From NCBI RefSeq assembly GCF_019578655.1, contig NC_063262.1:20591582-20655581 (forward strand): a DNA stretch of 64,000 bases, given 5' to 3'. Below are positions 13,464 to 35,941 of this stretch, one piece after another (within the stretch, counting starts at the first letter, position 1; each line of letters opens with the position of its first letter). Made by a program: the position numbers and the translations under genes. Under the pieces are notes generated by a model, which saw only the letters and a list, made by a program, of their open reading frames with translations, was not told the origin of the DNA and searched no databases. The stretch comes from Ricinus communis (lineage: Eukaryota > Streptophyta > Magnoliopsida > Malpighiales > Euphorbiaceae).

Positions 13464-16407
13464 TGTAACACCCGGAATTTTTATATATTTAATAATGAGT
13501 TTTTATTTAAGTTAATTTTAGCTTCATTATTATTGGGTTTAATTTGAAATGATTTAATGAAAAATTTAATATTAATCAAATAAATGAGTTATTTTCTATA
13601 CCCAATTAGTTTGAAATTTTAAGAAATTATTCAAGTAAATTATTTGAGAAATGATTATATTTTGGTTATTCAAAATTTTCCCAAATGCATATTTATATAA
13701 GTAAAATTATATATTGAAAAATTTTGGAAGAAATAATAAATGATGTTTTTATAAAAGAATTTTGGGAAAATTGGTATTATAATTGATTAGTAGTATTAAA
13801 TTTTGAGTTGGAAATTGATTATTTAATTTAATTGTGTATTTTCAATAATTCGGATTTGGCCCAAATTAATTAGTTAAGGGCTTAATTGAAAGGCTAAAAA
13901 GAAGTTTGGGGGTCAAATTGGAATTCTGCGGGATGAAATTGTAAGTAATTAAGAAAGTTAAGGGACCAAATTGTAATAAGAAAAAGTTCAGGGGTCAAAT
14001 GTCGATATTGAAGGGAAAGAAATCGGAGAAGAAGAGAGGAAGAGAGAGAGTCGTACGGGAAGAGAGAGAGAGGAGTCAGAAGCGTCGGTGGCGAGCTCCG
14101 GGCGGAGCGGCGGCAATGGCCAGCAGCAGCTCCGGCAGTAGCGTGAGGCGGGAATCGCACGTGTGGCAGCGGCTTTCGAAGGCCGTTTCCGGCCGATCTC
14201 GGTGGCGATCAGCTCCCCTTGGAGAGAGCTTCCTTTTGGCGGCAGCGACGTCAGTTTTGGTAGCCGGAGGAAAGAGTTTTGGCGAAGTGGTGGCAGCCGT
14301 GTTTTCTGATTTTTCCGGCGAGCTCCGGCGGAGGATGGACGATCGGAGGACATATCCCGACTCTCCTCAGCTCAAGCTTCGCGATGGCACCGGTTTTGTG
14401 GCGATCGGGCTCCGTTTGTAAATCGACGGTCGAGATCGTCCGCAAATCTCTACGGATGATCGGGTGTCAGATCGGAAAATTGGAAGCGGGGATCGTCTTC
14501 AGCGCGTCGTTGTGAGTCCGATGGTGTGTTCGGATTGTCGATCGGACTCCGGCGGCCGGAGGCGAGTCGACCGAGCGTCTCGGTAATTTTCTCTGGCCGT
14601 TGATCTTAGAAATCCTTGATTTTAAATTTGTGTCTATTGGATTATATTGAGTATTTGATAATTTTTGTGAGTCAAAAATATTTGTCTGTCAGTTGGCCTG
14701 CCATAGTCATATTTTGTGCTGTGTGGCGGAGTCGGGAAATAGTGAAGTTTGGGGACCCGACTCCCGTTGTTTTAATTGTTGGATATTTGGAGTGTTCTTC
14801 TGGCAGGTCCTGGACCCGTTTTTACAAGGGGTAATGTTCGTGTTGTAGGGGAGGTTCTGCCGAATTTTCGGTAGTTCCCGAGTCGAGATTCTTAGACAGT
14901 CAGTCCTAGGAGTCTAGACCTAGGATTAAAGATCGATTGTTTCAGCGTTTTGATAAATTGTTTTCCGTGACTAGATTGTCCGTTTGTTCGGCTCGCTCCA
15001 ACCGAGGCACCGGAGCAGAGCTAGGAGGTCGCCAATCCTGTGAGTTAAAGTCATTTAATCTTTGCGCTATTGCTAGTCTGATTTTAATATGCTATTTAGA
15101 ATTTGTGCTTAATATGATTATTAGTATCGCAAAATAAATGATTTCACTTGATTATTAATATTTGAAATAATATAAATATTATTATTAGTATGTTATAATA
15201 AGACAAACGTTATTATTTTTTTCCCTCACAAATTGCACGTTGTTTTATCTTAAATCATTAATCTTTATTTCGATATGTGTTGGATGAGTTCATCAGATAA
15301 TGATATTTATTATATTGGATAATTGTGTCTTAGGAAACGTGGCTTGTAGAACATGCCGTCTGATGGGTTACATCAGGACCGCGTGCGCACGGGTAATGAT
15401 CATGGACATGTAATAAGATTTTCATAGGTTTGCCCACGGTGAGCATGGCTCTGGCTGATTTGTGTAAATTGCCGGAGGTAAGGTCCCTGGTCGAGCATTG
15501 CTCTCGGGGCGGCTTATTTGGATACTTAAGTGACGGTGGAGGTAAGGTCCCCGGTCGAGCATTGCTCTCGGGGGCGCCCGATCTTATTGGATTAAGAGAG
15601 CCGAATGGCTACTAGATTTCTTATTTGGATACTTAAGTGACGATTTGGAGGTAAGGTCCCTGGTCGAGCATTGCTCTCGGGGGCCAGTCTTATTGGATTA
15701 AGAGAGCCGAATGGCTACTAGATTTCTTATTTGGGTACTTAAGTGACCAGACTGGAGGTAAAGTCCCTGGTCGAGCATTGCTCTCGGGGCGCCAGTCTTA
15801 TTGGATTAAGAGAGCCGAATGGCTACTAGATTTTGGGGTTTAGGGTTCTACCGAGCCACTCGTCCCGTAAAAGTAAAAATATATTTTTATTTATTCATTT
15901 ATTGTGGTATGATTATAATATGGATTGCATTTACGTGTATGGTTGATATTTTGATTCGAATGATTAATATTTTATGAGAAGAAGCAATAGTCCCTAGATT
16001 ATTTGATTTTAACTCACTCTCGAGACTGACAGTCTCATTTTTACTGTTTTTCAGATTCGTGACTGTTAGTTCTCCCGCGACTCTTATTCAGTAACCCGAC
16101 TCCTTCATCATCGGGTGATGTATTTGATTTGGTATGTAAATTGGTAAATCTTAGATTCTCCGCAGTAGTAATAGTAAATGTATCAGTTGTAAATTTTTTT
16201 CTGAGTTTCAGGTCTCGCCTAGTTCTTCTGGCAGACCGATTAAATTTTGTAAAGTGTAACTATTAAAATAATTTGTGGTTTTAATAATATTAATTTGAGA
16301 TGAGATTTGTTTAAATCAGTGAGTGTCAGGCTTACTACGGGTTTCGGTGGCCTTAAGCCTACCCATTCCCTAGTGCCGGTCACGGGTCCACGGGTGGGGT
16401 CGTGACA
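13464..16407 (+). mobile_element. Long LTR (copy B), apparently solo, 5-bp TSD GCAAG
   Basis: The element begins TGTAACACCCGG and ends GGGTCGTGACA. It is bounded by a perfect GCAAG duplication (13459-13463 and 16408-16412). It is 2944 bp long and collinear with copy A: AT-rich leader, GC-rich block at 14040-14590, tandem repeats at 15474-15835, then a conserved tail ending with the 'cctacccattccctagtgcc' phrase. Several overlapping frames of 60-140 codons in the GC-rich block on both strands have no recognisable domain and are probably compositional artefacts. It is inserted inside relic C. Confidence 0.85.
15474..15835 (+). repeat. Four tandem repeats inside LTR copy B
   Basis: Units start with GGAGGTAAGGTCC (GGAGGTAAAGTCC in the fourth) at 15474, 15538, 15647 and 15754. 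Each carries GGTCGAGCATTGCTCTCGGG, and the longer ones add a GAGAGCCGAATGGCTACTAG tail. Spacings are 64, 109 and 107 bp, so the first unit is internally deleted. The nearly identical units 2-4 suggest recent local amplification. Copies A and C have older, more diverged versions. Confidence 0.8.
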
Positions 16408-16627
16408 GCAAGGGAGGGGAAAGGGGGACGATGGCGGCGGGAGCTGGAAGGAGACGGGGGAGGGAAGGGAAAGAGGAAGGAAGGAGAAGGAGAGTGGGGG
16501 AGGAAGAAGGGAAGAAAGGAAAGAAAAAAAAATTCTTTTTCTTCTTTTCCTTTATTTATTTATTTATATATAATAATAATTTTATTTATTTATTAATATT
16601 TATTTATTTATTATAGAGTATTACAAA

Positions 16628-16756
16628 TAAAATAAACATGTTATTCTAATTATCACTAAATAATTAGTGATAAGTTTACTAAAAAGGAAATATTTTTTTA
16701 TTATATTATCCACTAATTAAAATAAAAATATTTAAAAATTATGAAAATCATAAAAT
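16628..16756 (+). repeat. Right copy of the ~125-bp direct repeat
   Basis: Partner of 11233-11360, same orientation, starting directly after the GAGTATTACA end of relic C. It is AT-rich and non-coding. Confidence 0.65.
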
Positions 16757-16964
16757 AGACTTATTTTAATTAATTTTAGAAAAAATAGTGCTTTTTTTTT
16801 GCTATAAATACTTTATTATCACTAAACTTGACATTTTGATTGATGCATGTTTGGAGAGAGAGAGGAGTGGTTAATTTGTGATACATGGTCGGCAAAAATT
16901 TGAGTATCGAAGGGTATATAATGGGGAGGGTATATAGTTGAAGGTAAAATTAGTTTAGCTTAAT

Positions 16965-17492
16965 GCATGACACGATTAGTCATTTTATCTCCTTCATAAA
17001 AACCATTTAACCATCTAAATTTGTCTAAATTATAATTTATAAATACAATTTTACTTTTGTTGGACATATGACCTATTTTATCCTTGATTATATGTACAGG
17101 TGACCCATCATTTTCATTTTTTTTTTCTTTCATTTATATCCTTTTGGATTTAAAAGTAACAAAATAAGATTGAATGATTCAAACTTAATAAAATAAAATT
17201 ACATTTAGATCCTATTTAAATTAATTAAATAAATTAAAATTGTTATTTTTTCAATATTAATATTTTCAATTTTAATTTTAAGTTAGTTTTATTTTTATTT
17301 AGTTAAATTAAATGTAACTAAAATACAATAAATAAAAAGTTTTAAAAAATGACATAAATAAATAGAAAATTTATCTTTTCTCTGATCTTGCCAACAAAAT
17401 GAAAATATATTTATAAGTTATATAGTTTAGACAAATTGAAATGGCTAAGTAATTTTTATAAAAGAACAGAGGATAAAATGATGAATGATGCC
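16965..17492. mobile_element. Inverted-repeat element (MITE-like)
   Basis: The left arm at about 16965-17044 (with CATTTTATCTCC, ACCAT, AATTTGTCTAAA) pairs with a right arm at about 17405-17492. Arms are ~80 bp with ~360 bp between them. Outer ends GACACGATTAGTCATTTTATC and, complemented, GGCATCATTCATCATTTTATC are similar. No convincing target duplication was found, so the superfamily is open. Confidence 0.5.
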
Positions 17493-18308
17493 AAGATTAG
17501 GGGTAGGAATGTATGAAGCCAATTAGTTTTCAAATTCCAAGCACCCAGATTGACAAAAGAATTGAAAGTCTAGTACTTAAGTGACATACTAATCACGGAA
17601 AAGTTATCATTCAACTAAAATAATACGTCCGGTTCAGCTCATGCACAAGTCAAAGTAGTCAAGTGACATACATATCCCTTAGCTGTTGAGAAAGTACAAC
17701 TTTGGAGCCAAGTGTCATCGTGAAGAGATGTTATTTAAATAGAAATATTTTATTAAAAGTAGGGTCCCCTAGTGACTCTGGATGTTGTGCAATTGGTGCA
17801 TATTGCATATGGTCTTGCCTGGGACTAACAATTTGTGCCGTGTAGCGTACAATTAGCTTCTGTGGAGACAGGTATATAATATAAAAATAGATAATGTAAA
17901 TAAAATCTTTTTAACTAATTATATTTTAATATTAAATTTAAATATGAACATATTTATAAATTAATTATTACAATTTAATTAATAAATTATTTTTTTAAAA
18001 GATATTCTTTTAAATAAAACACTAATTATTTAAATTTTGAGAAATATAGTTATTAAATATATATTGCATAAATTTAGATTATTATTTTAAAATATAATTA
18101 AAATTTTATAAATAATATAACCATTTATATAAATATATTAAAAAGAAAATAAATGTGTTTAGATTGTTTTCATATATTGTATATTATTATCTGTTAACTT
18201 ATTAATTTTAAACAGACGTGTTTATTTATATTCTTTGTGGATTGAATAAATTAATTTATTGAAATTATTAATTTTTGTTATAAACAATATGATTTATTTA
18301 TGACTCAA

Positions 18309-18370
<62 letters not shown>

Positions 18371-21300
18371 TTTAAAATTTAAAATTTTTTTGACATATAG
18401 AATTTTTATTTTAACATGCATCTTATTTTTAATATATAAAATTTGAGTTTATATTTAATTTTATTATTTTTTCTATTAATTTATTGATTAATAAATTATA
18501 TTTCTAATTAAACACAAATTCTAATTCTAAAAAATAAATTATTTATTATATTTTAATATTATATTAACTAATAAATAGTTTTCTAATTAGATAATACTAA
18601 TTCTATTTTAAAAAATAACATATTAGTTATATTTTAATATTATATTAATTAATAATTAGTTTTCTAATCAGATAATAATATTAATTCTATCTTCAAAAAT
18701 AACATATTAATTATATTTTAATATTATATTAACTAATAAAATAATTTTTAATTAAATAATAATTCTAATTCTAAAAATAACAATTTAAATTATATTTTTA
18801 ATATTATATTTAATAATAAATTAATTTTTAATTATATAATACAATTTTAATCCTAAAATTTAGTAATATCAATTATCGTATTAAGTTATATAATACTAAA
18901 ATTAATTAATAAATATTCTTAAAATAATTTTTATATTATTGTACTAATAAATTTTGAAAAATTAAAAATATTTAAAAATAATTAGTTGTTAATTATTTTT
19001 TAAAATAGTATAAATTAATATTAAATATTAAATTTTTTTATTAAATTATATATATTTATAATCGAAATAATAATAATGATCGTGTAATATACAGATAAAC
19101 GACTAATTTAATTTAAATTCATTGCATGTTATGTTGTATGGTTTAATTAAGTCTTGTCAAATATCGAGTTTGCTAATCTTGCCCTTCTTAGTACCAGAAT
19201 ATTAATAGAACCTTTTACAAGTCTACTAGACTTCTTCGATCTAAAACGCATCACTTTCATAGTCGTTTGTTCCTCCTAATTTCGTTCTGTGTCCTACCAT
19301 TACGTTTGTACCAGCCACTCTATTGGTACTACCACTCCCTTCATTATATTTTTTACCGTTTACTCCGTAGGTAGAGGCGTCATCGCTGGCACAATTCAAG
19401 TTCGATAAATTTGAACTAAAACTTAACTTAACATATAGAAGGAAATTTATTGGCTCAAAGATTAGAAATGAGAAAAGTATGAATGAGTCATTAATAAATT
19501 AATTTTAATTATTAGTATGATTTAAGTTAATGTGTTTGCTTTTTTATAGTGTAAACTCATTTATATATTTTTATATATTTTATGTGAAATAATTCTCATA
19601 TTTTTTTAATAAAAATAATTATGGGTAATCTATATCTAAAAAATTATAGTGGTATGGGTAGGGTACAGATACTATACTACCCTATCCATACTCGTACCCA
19701 TACCTTATTCAAAATATTTATTTTTAAATTGGATGTAAAATATTAAAAACTTTATAATTGAACATATAATTTTAATTATCTAATATCTTGCATTTAGAGA
19801 ATTAGATAAACTATTTAATTAATCAATATTTTTAAATATTTTATTCATTTTATTAATTTTATTATTTCAATATAACATATTTAAATATGTTATATATAAT
19901 TTTAGTTAAATAAAATTATAAGTTATGAAATTATGTCCTTAATACTTTAATTTACTTAAGTTTCTAATATAAACATTGAGGTCTTAATAAATAAATGATC
20001 AATAAATTAATAACTTCAATTAAGTAATAAAGTCTCTTGATTCCAACTCGAACCAATATATTAAATGAATAGCCTTACTTAATGTATAAAATAATAAATT
20101 TATTTAGCTTATATGTTAAAACCTCTATTATTTATGTATACAAATATTAACTTTTAAATTTTATATATATGTACAGTAACTTTTGATTACATTCTTTCTT
20201 CTTTACAATTCATACATAAATTATGATAAAAATACATAAACAAATAACTAAATATAAATTTATAAATATTTATTTATTGATAAATCAATAATTCATAAAT
20301 AAATAATTTAAAAAAAAATAATATTATCTTATAGATGTTTTATTATATATATTGATAACTATTTGGACAGTGGGTTATCCACGGGGCTATGGGTATAGAG
20401 ATGGATTTAATATTTATTACCTAAATAGGTATGGGTAGAACATGAATAGACATGCATCCTTTTGGGTATGGATAGAAGCATAATACTATCCATACCAATA
20501 CTCTGCCCATTGCCGTCCCTAATTAAGCTTGAGATTCCAAAACTAGAATGCCCATTCAATGAGTAAATTTACTATACTTTAGTTAATTTTTATTTAAATT
20601 ATTATAATAAACTAAATAATCAATAAATTATATATATATATATATATATATTAAATATTTTCTATTAATATTAATTATATCTTAAACATAAGTATCATAA
20701 CTATTCTAATATGTATAAAGGTAGACATTTGTATTATAAATGTTTAAGGCAACATTATAATAGGGTTGGCCATTGTTTGTGAACCATCAGTTCATAGTTC
20801 TAGGGCAATTGAACCAACCAGTTTCGATCATAGCTTTAATTTTAGTCGGATCGATTAATTTCTATAACAGATAAAAAATTAATTAAAATAATTTTTTTTA
20901 AGAGTTAGAAACGAAATCGTCGGTTGTTGAAATCAATTATGATTCCAACTGAAGGTTGGTTTTGAATAAGTCCTATAATTTTGAGCTGGTTCGAGCATAT
21001 TTCACCCTAAACCAACCAAACTTATGTTATAGTATGTCCATAAGAATAACTTTTATAGTTAAAATTATATAAGTATTATAAAAGATTTAAAGGTCAAAAT
21101 CAATTTTTTTAGCATAAAGGAGCTAATACATCATTGGTCGCATGTGCGATAAATAGAAGGAGGTTCGCGCTCAACCGCTAATCTATTTATTAAATTTATA
21201 AATTTTTGACTTAAATGTTGAACATTAATATAAATAATGTGAAAATTTATAAAATATAAAAAGAGATAAAACATTATATTTAAACTCTTAACTTTATTGA

Positions 21301-22270
21301 AAATGTAAGATATGCATGAACAATTAATTGTATTCATTAGTAATTAAATTTAGTAACATAAAATAAAATAAAATTATAGAGCATATAAAAGAAAAGAATT
21401 GATACATATAGTATCAAATATATAATGTTTGAACCTTTTTATGTAATTAATAAATAAAAAAAATCGCTGAACAAGAAAATAAAAGCTATGGATGAATTTA
21501 AATTTAGGTTAAATGAGCAAAACAAAAGTAATTAAGCTATATAAAGAATTAAAAGAAAGAGAATACAAAATTTATAAATGAATTCAAATTAGTAAATAAA
21601 GAAATAAAAAATAAATATATAGATGAATAACTAAATTATAAGTAACAAGAAAATAAGAAGTGAAAAAATTAAAATAATAATATACAAATTACATACGAAA
21701 ATTAAAATTTGAAAGCTCTTATTTTGATTAAAATAGAAAAGAATTACTTTTTAGGTTAATATTATAAAAATCGATAAATAATTACATTAATTCTACGTGT
21801 CTTATTGCACCTAATCTATCATATATTACAAAAGTTAAACTTAAAAGATTGTGACATGTGTTAAACTTATTACATTAGTATATGGTAAGTTTGCTGATAT
21901 ACTATATAATTAACATCTATATATATACAAAATAATATTTAGTAATATAATTGAAATGTTAGTTACTAAGTTGTTTTTCTAGGAATACTGATTTTAGTAC
22001 TAAAATATCATAATTATCGTTTAATCATTAATTTATAAATATAATTAATATATAACCTAATAAAAAAATAAGATATTAAAATTTATATTAAGAGGGATCC
22101 AAAAATATTAGGATTGACTCTAGTCAATTAAGATATTTATTAAATTATTATTATCATATTATTATATGTAATTGTTGTTAATAAATTATATATACTTTTA
22201 AAAAAATATTAAGTAAAATAGTGGGAGATATTTATAGAGTTACTGAAATTGCTAGATTCTAGTAGGAAAG
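17493..22270. other. AT-rich intergenic region
   Basis: No gene was seen in about 4.8 kb. It contains microsatellites at 18312-18366 and 20630-20650. Phrases such as TATGGGTAGGGTAC (19650) and GGGTATGGATAG (20460) look like subterminal repeats of a hAT-type element ending near 20520, but I could not define both ends. Confidence 0.5.
18312..18366. repeat. (AT)n microsatellite
   Basis: Uninterrupted alternating T/A for about 55 bp. Confidence 0.95.
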
Positions 22271-22282
22271 TAGGGGGTTACA

Positions 22283-22290
22283 TGACGTCA
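22283..22290. promoter_or_regulatory. TGACGTCA palindrome (bZIP/TGA-type site)
   Basis: A perfect TGACGTCA lies about 75 bp upstream of the TATA box and 190 bp upstream of the reductase start codon. ACGT-core palindromes of this type are known targets of plant bZIP factors, including TGA factors that control xenobiotic and oxylipin detoxification genes. The link to this gene is inferred from position. Confidence 0.45.
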
Positions 22291-22359
22291 TCTCAATTGA
22301 CTTATTCAAAAGCCAAAACCTTCCTATAAGTTAACGACTCAATTCCAGTATTCTTTTCT

Positions 22360-22368
22360 CTATATAAT
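22360..22368 (+). promoter_or_regulatory. TATA box of the reductase gene
   Basis: CTATATAAT lies 108 bp before the ATG at 22476. Transcription would start about 30 bp downstream and give a roughly 85-nt leader with a purine-rich A/G run just before the ATG. Confidence 0.55.
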
Positions 22369-22475
22369 GGACGTCTCTCCCCACTCTATCTTTCACAACA
22401 TTTGAATAGATTTACGAAATTATTTTTCTCTTTTCAAAAACAGAAAAAAAAGAAAAGAAAAGAAAAGAAGAAAGC

Positions 22476-31656
<9,181 letters not shown>

Positions 31657-32859
31657 ATAGTACATTGAGAATTCAAACTCAATAAGCTTTAATTGTGATC
31701 TTAAGAAGTTACTTCTATAAAAAGAGGATATTTTATGTGATTGTGGAATGGTGATATAACTATTATAAATAATGCAATCGCTATATTACAGATGAAAAGT
31801 GTAAAATTATGAATAATTAAGATGATCTAATGCTATAAAAGAATATAGAGTCGTCCTTTAAATGTTTAAAAAAAATTATTCTCATATGTCATCTCTATTC
31901 CCTTTATCTTTTATTCCATAAGGGGCGATAATACTAACATCTTTTCTATTTGAAGGGACAATTATTTTCCTTATAATAAGCAAAGGTTATCATCTCTTAA
32001 TATGGAGATGACTACTATCCGGAGAGACGACTATTTTAGCTCTACCTGGGGACTATAACACCATATATATAGAAATAATAAAAAATTATAATATTATCTT
32101 TTTGGTATTTTCATTTAGCCTATCATAAAAATAGAAATTATCTTTAGGTCTCTATACATTAGAAGTCCACAACATATTAGATGCATTAAAGCCTAGATTA
32201 TCCAAACTTTAGTAGATCACTTTTAATTGGGCTTATTCTTATATGACATCTTATAATATATAATTATTGATATATAAGTCCAATGTTGGATTAACCACTT
32301 AGGCTAAATGTATAACCTTATAATTAAACATTGTCAAAATAACTGTATGAGCTAAACTCTATTGTCATATTTGAAATATATTTATAATTAATTCAGTCCA
32401 TCAATTATACTAATATAGGATCAGTGTGGCTTTTGTTACATCTTTCGTAATTCAACCTGTCAATGGTCACATATGCTTCCATAATTGAATGAAATGGATC
32501 ATGTGTGAATGTGTAGCATGAAAATTACATGTAATATTCTTAATATGTCTATTTCCAATTGGTCCATCCTTAAATTTTAGTGAGAACATACCATTATCAA
32601 AACCAAAGTGTGAATAAACTGAAATTTTATTTCTATAGAAGAGAAACTTAAAATATCATAATCGAGAAATAATTGAAAATATATTTATAATATATAAGCA
32701 TCTAAAGTTATAAACTCCTACTAAAGCTTAATATCATCAAATGACATATGACACCATATGAATAGTGTGCTCATGAAACATCTTGGGTGGTAATCCTTTA
32801 GTAAGTGGATCCGCAATCATGAAGTTTGTTCTCATGTGCTTTATAGACAACAATCCATA

Positions 32860-35800
32860 CTAAACTCTTCCGTTAACAACTATAAATTTAATATATATAT
32901 GCTTCAACTCCGTCGAGCTCCTATTGTTGTTGGAATAAATAATTACTGATTTTTTATCACAAAATAACTTAAAATCCACACTGTCCACTATGCACAGCCT
33001 CATGATAAAATTTTGCAACCATATTCTATAATTAGACACCTTATAACATGCTATAAACTTTGCTCCCATAGTAGAAGAGGCTATAAAAGACTGTTTAGCA
33101 CTCTTCTAGGAGATAGCACCTCTAGCTAACAGATACATATAGCCCAAAGTGGATTCCATACTGTTTTAACATCCGGTAAAATCGGAGTCATACCCAATTA
33201 TCTCAAGCTTATCTGACCTTCAACATATGAGCAAATAGTCTTTTGTTCTTTGTAAGTACTGAAGACCTGTTTGCCTGCTTCCAAATGGTCCCTTCCTGGA
33301 TTGCTTATATATCTGACCACATTCCAATAACATACGTGATATTAAGTCACGTACAAACTTGAGCATTTATTAGATTGCGTACTACTGAGGCATATGAAAT
33401 CTTTTGCACTTTCTTTTTATCAAAATCATTCTTAGGGCATTGAGTGGGACTAAACTTGTCTCCTTTAGCCATAAAGGTATCAACTGATTTATAATCTTGC
33501 ATTATATATCTTTTGAGAACCTTTTCGATATAACTCTTTTGTGATAATCTAAGAATACCCCGAGAGCAATCCCGATATATTTTTATGCCTAATACAAAAG
33601 AAGTGTCACCAAGATCTTTCATCTCAATTCTCAGCTAGAAATCTACTGGTTTCATGCAATAAGCCTATATCATTGATTATAAGCAAGATGTCATCGATAT
33701 ATAAAACTAAAAGACTGTATATTACTCCCACAAAACTTATGATATATGCAATCATCAACCAAATTCATCTTAAAACCGAATAAGATGATCACTTAATGAA
33801 AGTTGAAATACTATTATTGAGATGCTTGCTTGAGCCCATAAATGGATTTCTTAAGTTCGCAAAACATATTCTTTGGGTCTTCGAATACAAAGTTTTCTAG
33901 TTGCATCATATAAATCGTCTTATTAATGTTAACATTAAGAAATTTTGTCTTTACATCCATCTGATATAACTCAGGATTGAATTCTGCCACTAATGTCATT
34001 ATAATCCTGATAGAGTCTTTTGAAGATAACGAAGAAAAAGTCTATTTTTAGTTAATGCCTTCCTTTCTGTGTAAAGCCCTTTATAACTAGGCAAGTCTTG
34101 TATCTCTCCATATTGCCTCTCGAATCTCTCTTAGTCTTAAATATCCATTTGCAACTAATGGGTTTCACTCTTTCTAGCAACAGGATAAGGTCCCATATGT
34201 TGTTGTCCTTTATTGACTTCATCTTTTTATTCATGGCATCAATCCATTTTTTAGAGTTAGAACTCTCCATGGCTTGAAAAAAGTTAATCGGATCATCTTC
34301 CATCACATCATTCCTATGTTTGCCTCATATTCTTAGAGAAATACGATGCAGTCATCTAGCATTGCACTTCTCCTTTCTCTAGTGGATCTTCTTAATGGCA
34401 TAGGTTCTTAAGGTGCTTGAGTTTTTTCTTTTGGAATAGTTTTTTTGAAAGTGAGGTTCTCCAATATTGTCTTGATTTGTTGTGTCTTAAACAAGGCCAG
34501 GAATAGGATCTTAATCAACGCCAATAACACCTGTGGAAAAATCAATGTATTCCTCTACAAAGAAAAAGTCCTTAACTGTACCTCCCCCTGCAAATTCATC
34601 ATCCTTAAAAAGTCAGGCACTTATTGTCTTGAAAATCGACTTAATGTTAGGATTATAAAACTTGTATCCCTTAGATCTTTCAGAATATCCAATAAAATAA
34701 CAACTTTCTCAAGTCCAACTTCTTTTCATTAGGATTATAAGGATTCATCTCAATTGGGTAAACCCCAAACATGAGGGTGCTTTAAACTAGACTTCTTGCC
34801 TATTCAAAGTTCATAAGGAGTTTTGGTAGTTGCTGTAGTTGGAACTCTATTAAGAATATATGCTGCAGTCTTAAGTGCTTCTCCCTATAATGAGTCCGGC
34901 AAGGTAGAATGATTATTCATGCTTCCCATCATATCTTTAAGCATCATGTTTCATCTTTCAGCAACACCATTCATAATGGGCAAACCCAACATGTGTACTA
35001 TAGGACAGTACCATATTCCTCTATGAATTTAGCAAATAGTCCTAGACATTATTCACTTAAATTGTCATATCTGCCATAATATTCACCATCACAATCAGAT
35101 ATGACGCTTTTGATTCTTTTATTGAGTTAGTTCTCAACTTCACCCTTATATTATTTGAACACATCCAATTGCTGTAACTTTCATGAATGAGACACATATA
35201 GCTATATCTAGAAAAATCATCTATGAATGTTATAAAGTATTATTGGCCATTCCAAGCAACCGTAGGGAATGGTCCATAAATATTTATATGTGTAAGTTCT
35301 AAGACGTCTAAAGTGGTCTTAGCTTTAAATATACTTTTATTGGTTCATTTTTTCTTTATAAAGTCAACACAAACATCAAAGTCTATGAAGTCTATGGAAT
35401 CTAGAATTTTAATTGACACAAGTCTCTCTATTCTCCATATAGAGATATGACCTAATTATCTTTTGTGCCATTACACAGTTGAATTCTTATTGGTTAATTT
35501 TCTTTTAGTACCTCGTGTACTTAATTGCTAGGATTCATTACATGAAGCAATTGTATCAAGTGAATAAAGATTATCGTGACTTGACAAAGAATTGGAACCA
35601 GCCAATTTTGAATCATGAAACAAACTGAATTCTCCATTCCAGAATGAACAAGAATAACTTGATTTGTCCAAAGCAGAAATAGAAATCAAATTCTGTTTAA
35701 AAAACGGTACAATAAATATTTCATTAAGATCCAAATAATATCGAGTCCTTAATAATAACCTAAAAGTTTCAATTGCTTCAACTTGAGTTATCTTATTGTC

Positions 35801-35941
35801 GCTCACATTGATGTATCTTTCACCATCACTTAGCTTTCGGCAATTCAAGCAATCCTGCATAGGCACACTGATGTGGGTTGTTGCACTAGAATCTATCCCC
35901 CAAGAGTGTCTAGAAACCGTAGTTAAATTAACCTTAAACAA
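32860..35941 (-). pseudogene. copia 2 pol remnants
   Basis: In order on the minus strand: protease/GAG-pre-integrase at 35528-35941 (WGIDSSATTHIS, an altered DSGAT-type protease site; NLISISALDK); RT start at 34052-34306 (WIDAMNKKMKSI, ISCKWIFKTKRD); RT core at 33814-33999 (QMDVKTKFLNVNI, KKSIYGLKQASQ); RT end at 33347-33622 (MKDLGDTSFVLGIKIYRD, LSQKSYIEKVLKRY); and RNase H at 32860-33069 (KFIACYKVSN, LWLQNF-like, NNNRSSTELKHI). Integrase debris lies between. Frames are broken throughout. Confidence 0.85.

Larger units (their letters stand above)
11361..16625 (-). mobile_element. Related long-LTR relic (copy C), split by copy B
   Basis: 11365-12180 is the reverse complement of the 3' part of copies A and B, including AGTGTCGGTCACGG, the 'gaatgggtaggcttaaggcc' block and diverged GGTCGAGC repeats. 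12760-12900 matches the GGAGTCGG / CCCGACTCCCGT block. 13200-13300 matches the GACTC..CAGCTCAAGCTTCGC block. The family's last ~20 bp (TGTCACGACC on this strand) are missing at the left end. The right end reads GAGTATTACA, complement of a TGTAATACTC start, but the usual ~700 bp AT-rich leader is absent, so C is deleted or divergent. Copy B sits at 13464-16407 in the opposite orientation. Confidence 0.6.

Noticed and set aside
13894..14515. Six overlapping frames in LTR B
   Set aside because: Same GC-rich LTR block. Frames in several phases and both strands point to few stop codons by composition rather than coding.
19378..20522. Possible hAT element with TAGAGGCG... and ...CGTCCCTA ends
   Set aside because: Subterminal repeats look right, but the putative ends match poorly and the 8-bp flanks differ.
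20761..21013. Possible small element beginning TAGGGTTGG and ending ACCCTA
   Set aside because: Only six terminal bases match and the flanking octamers are unrelated.
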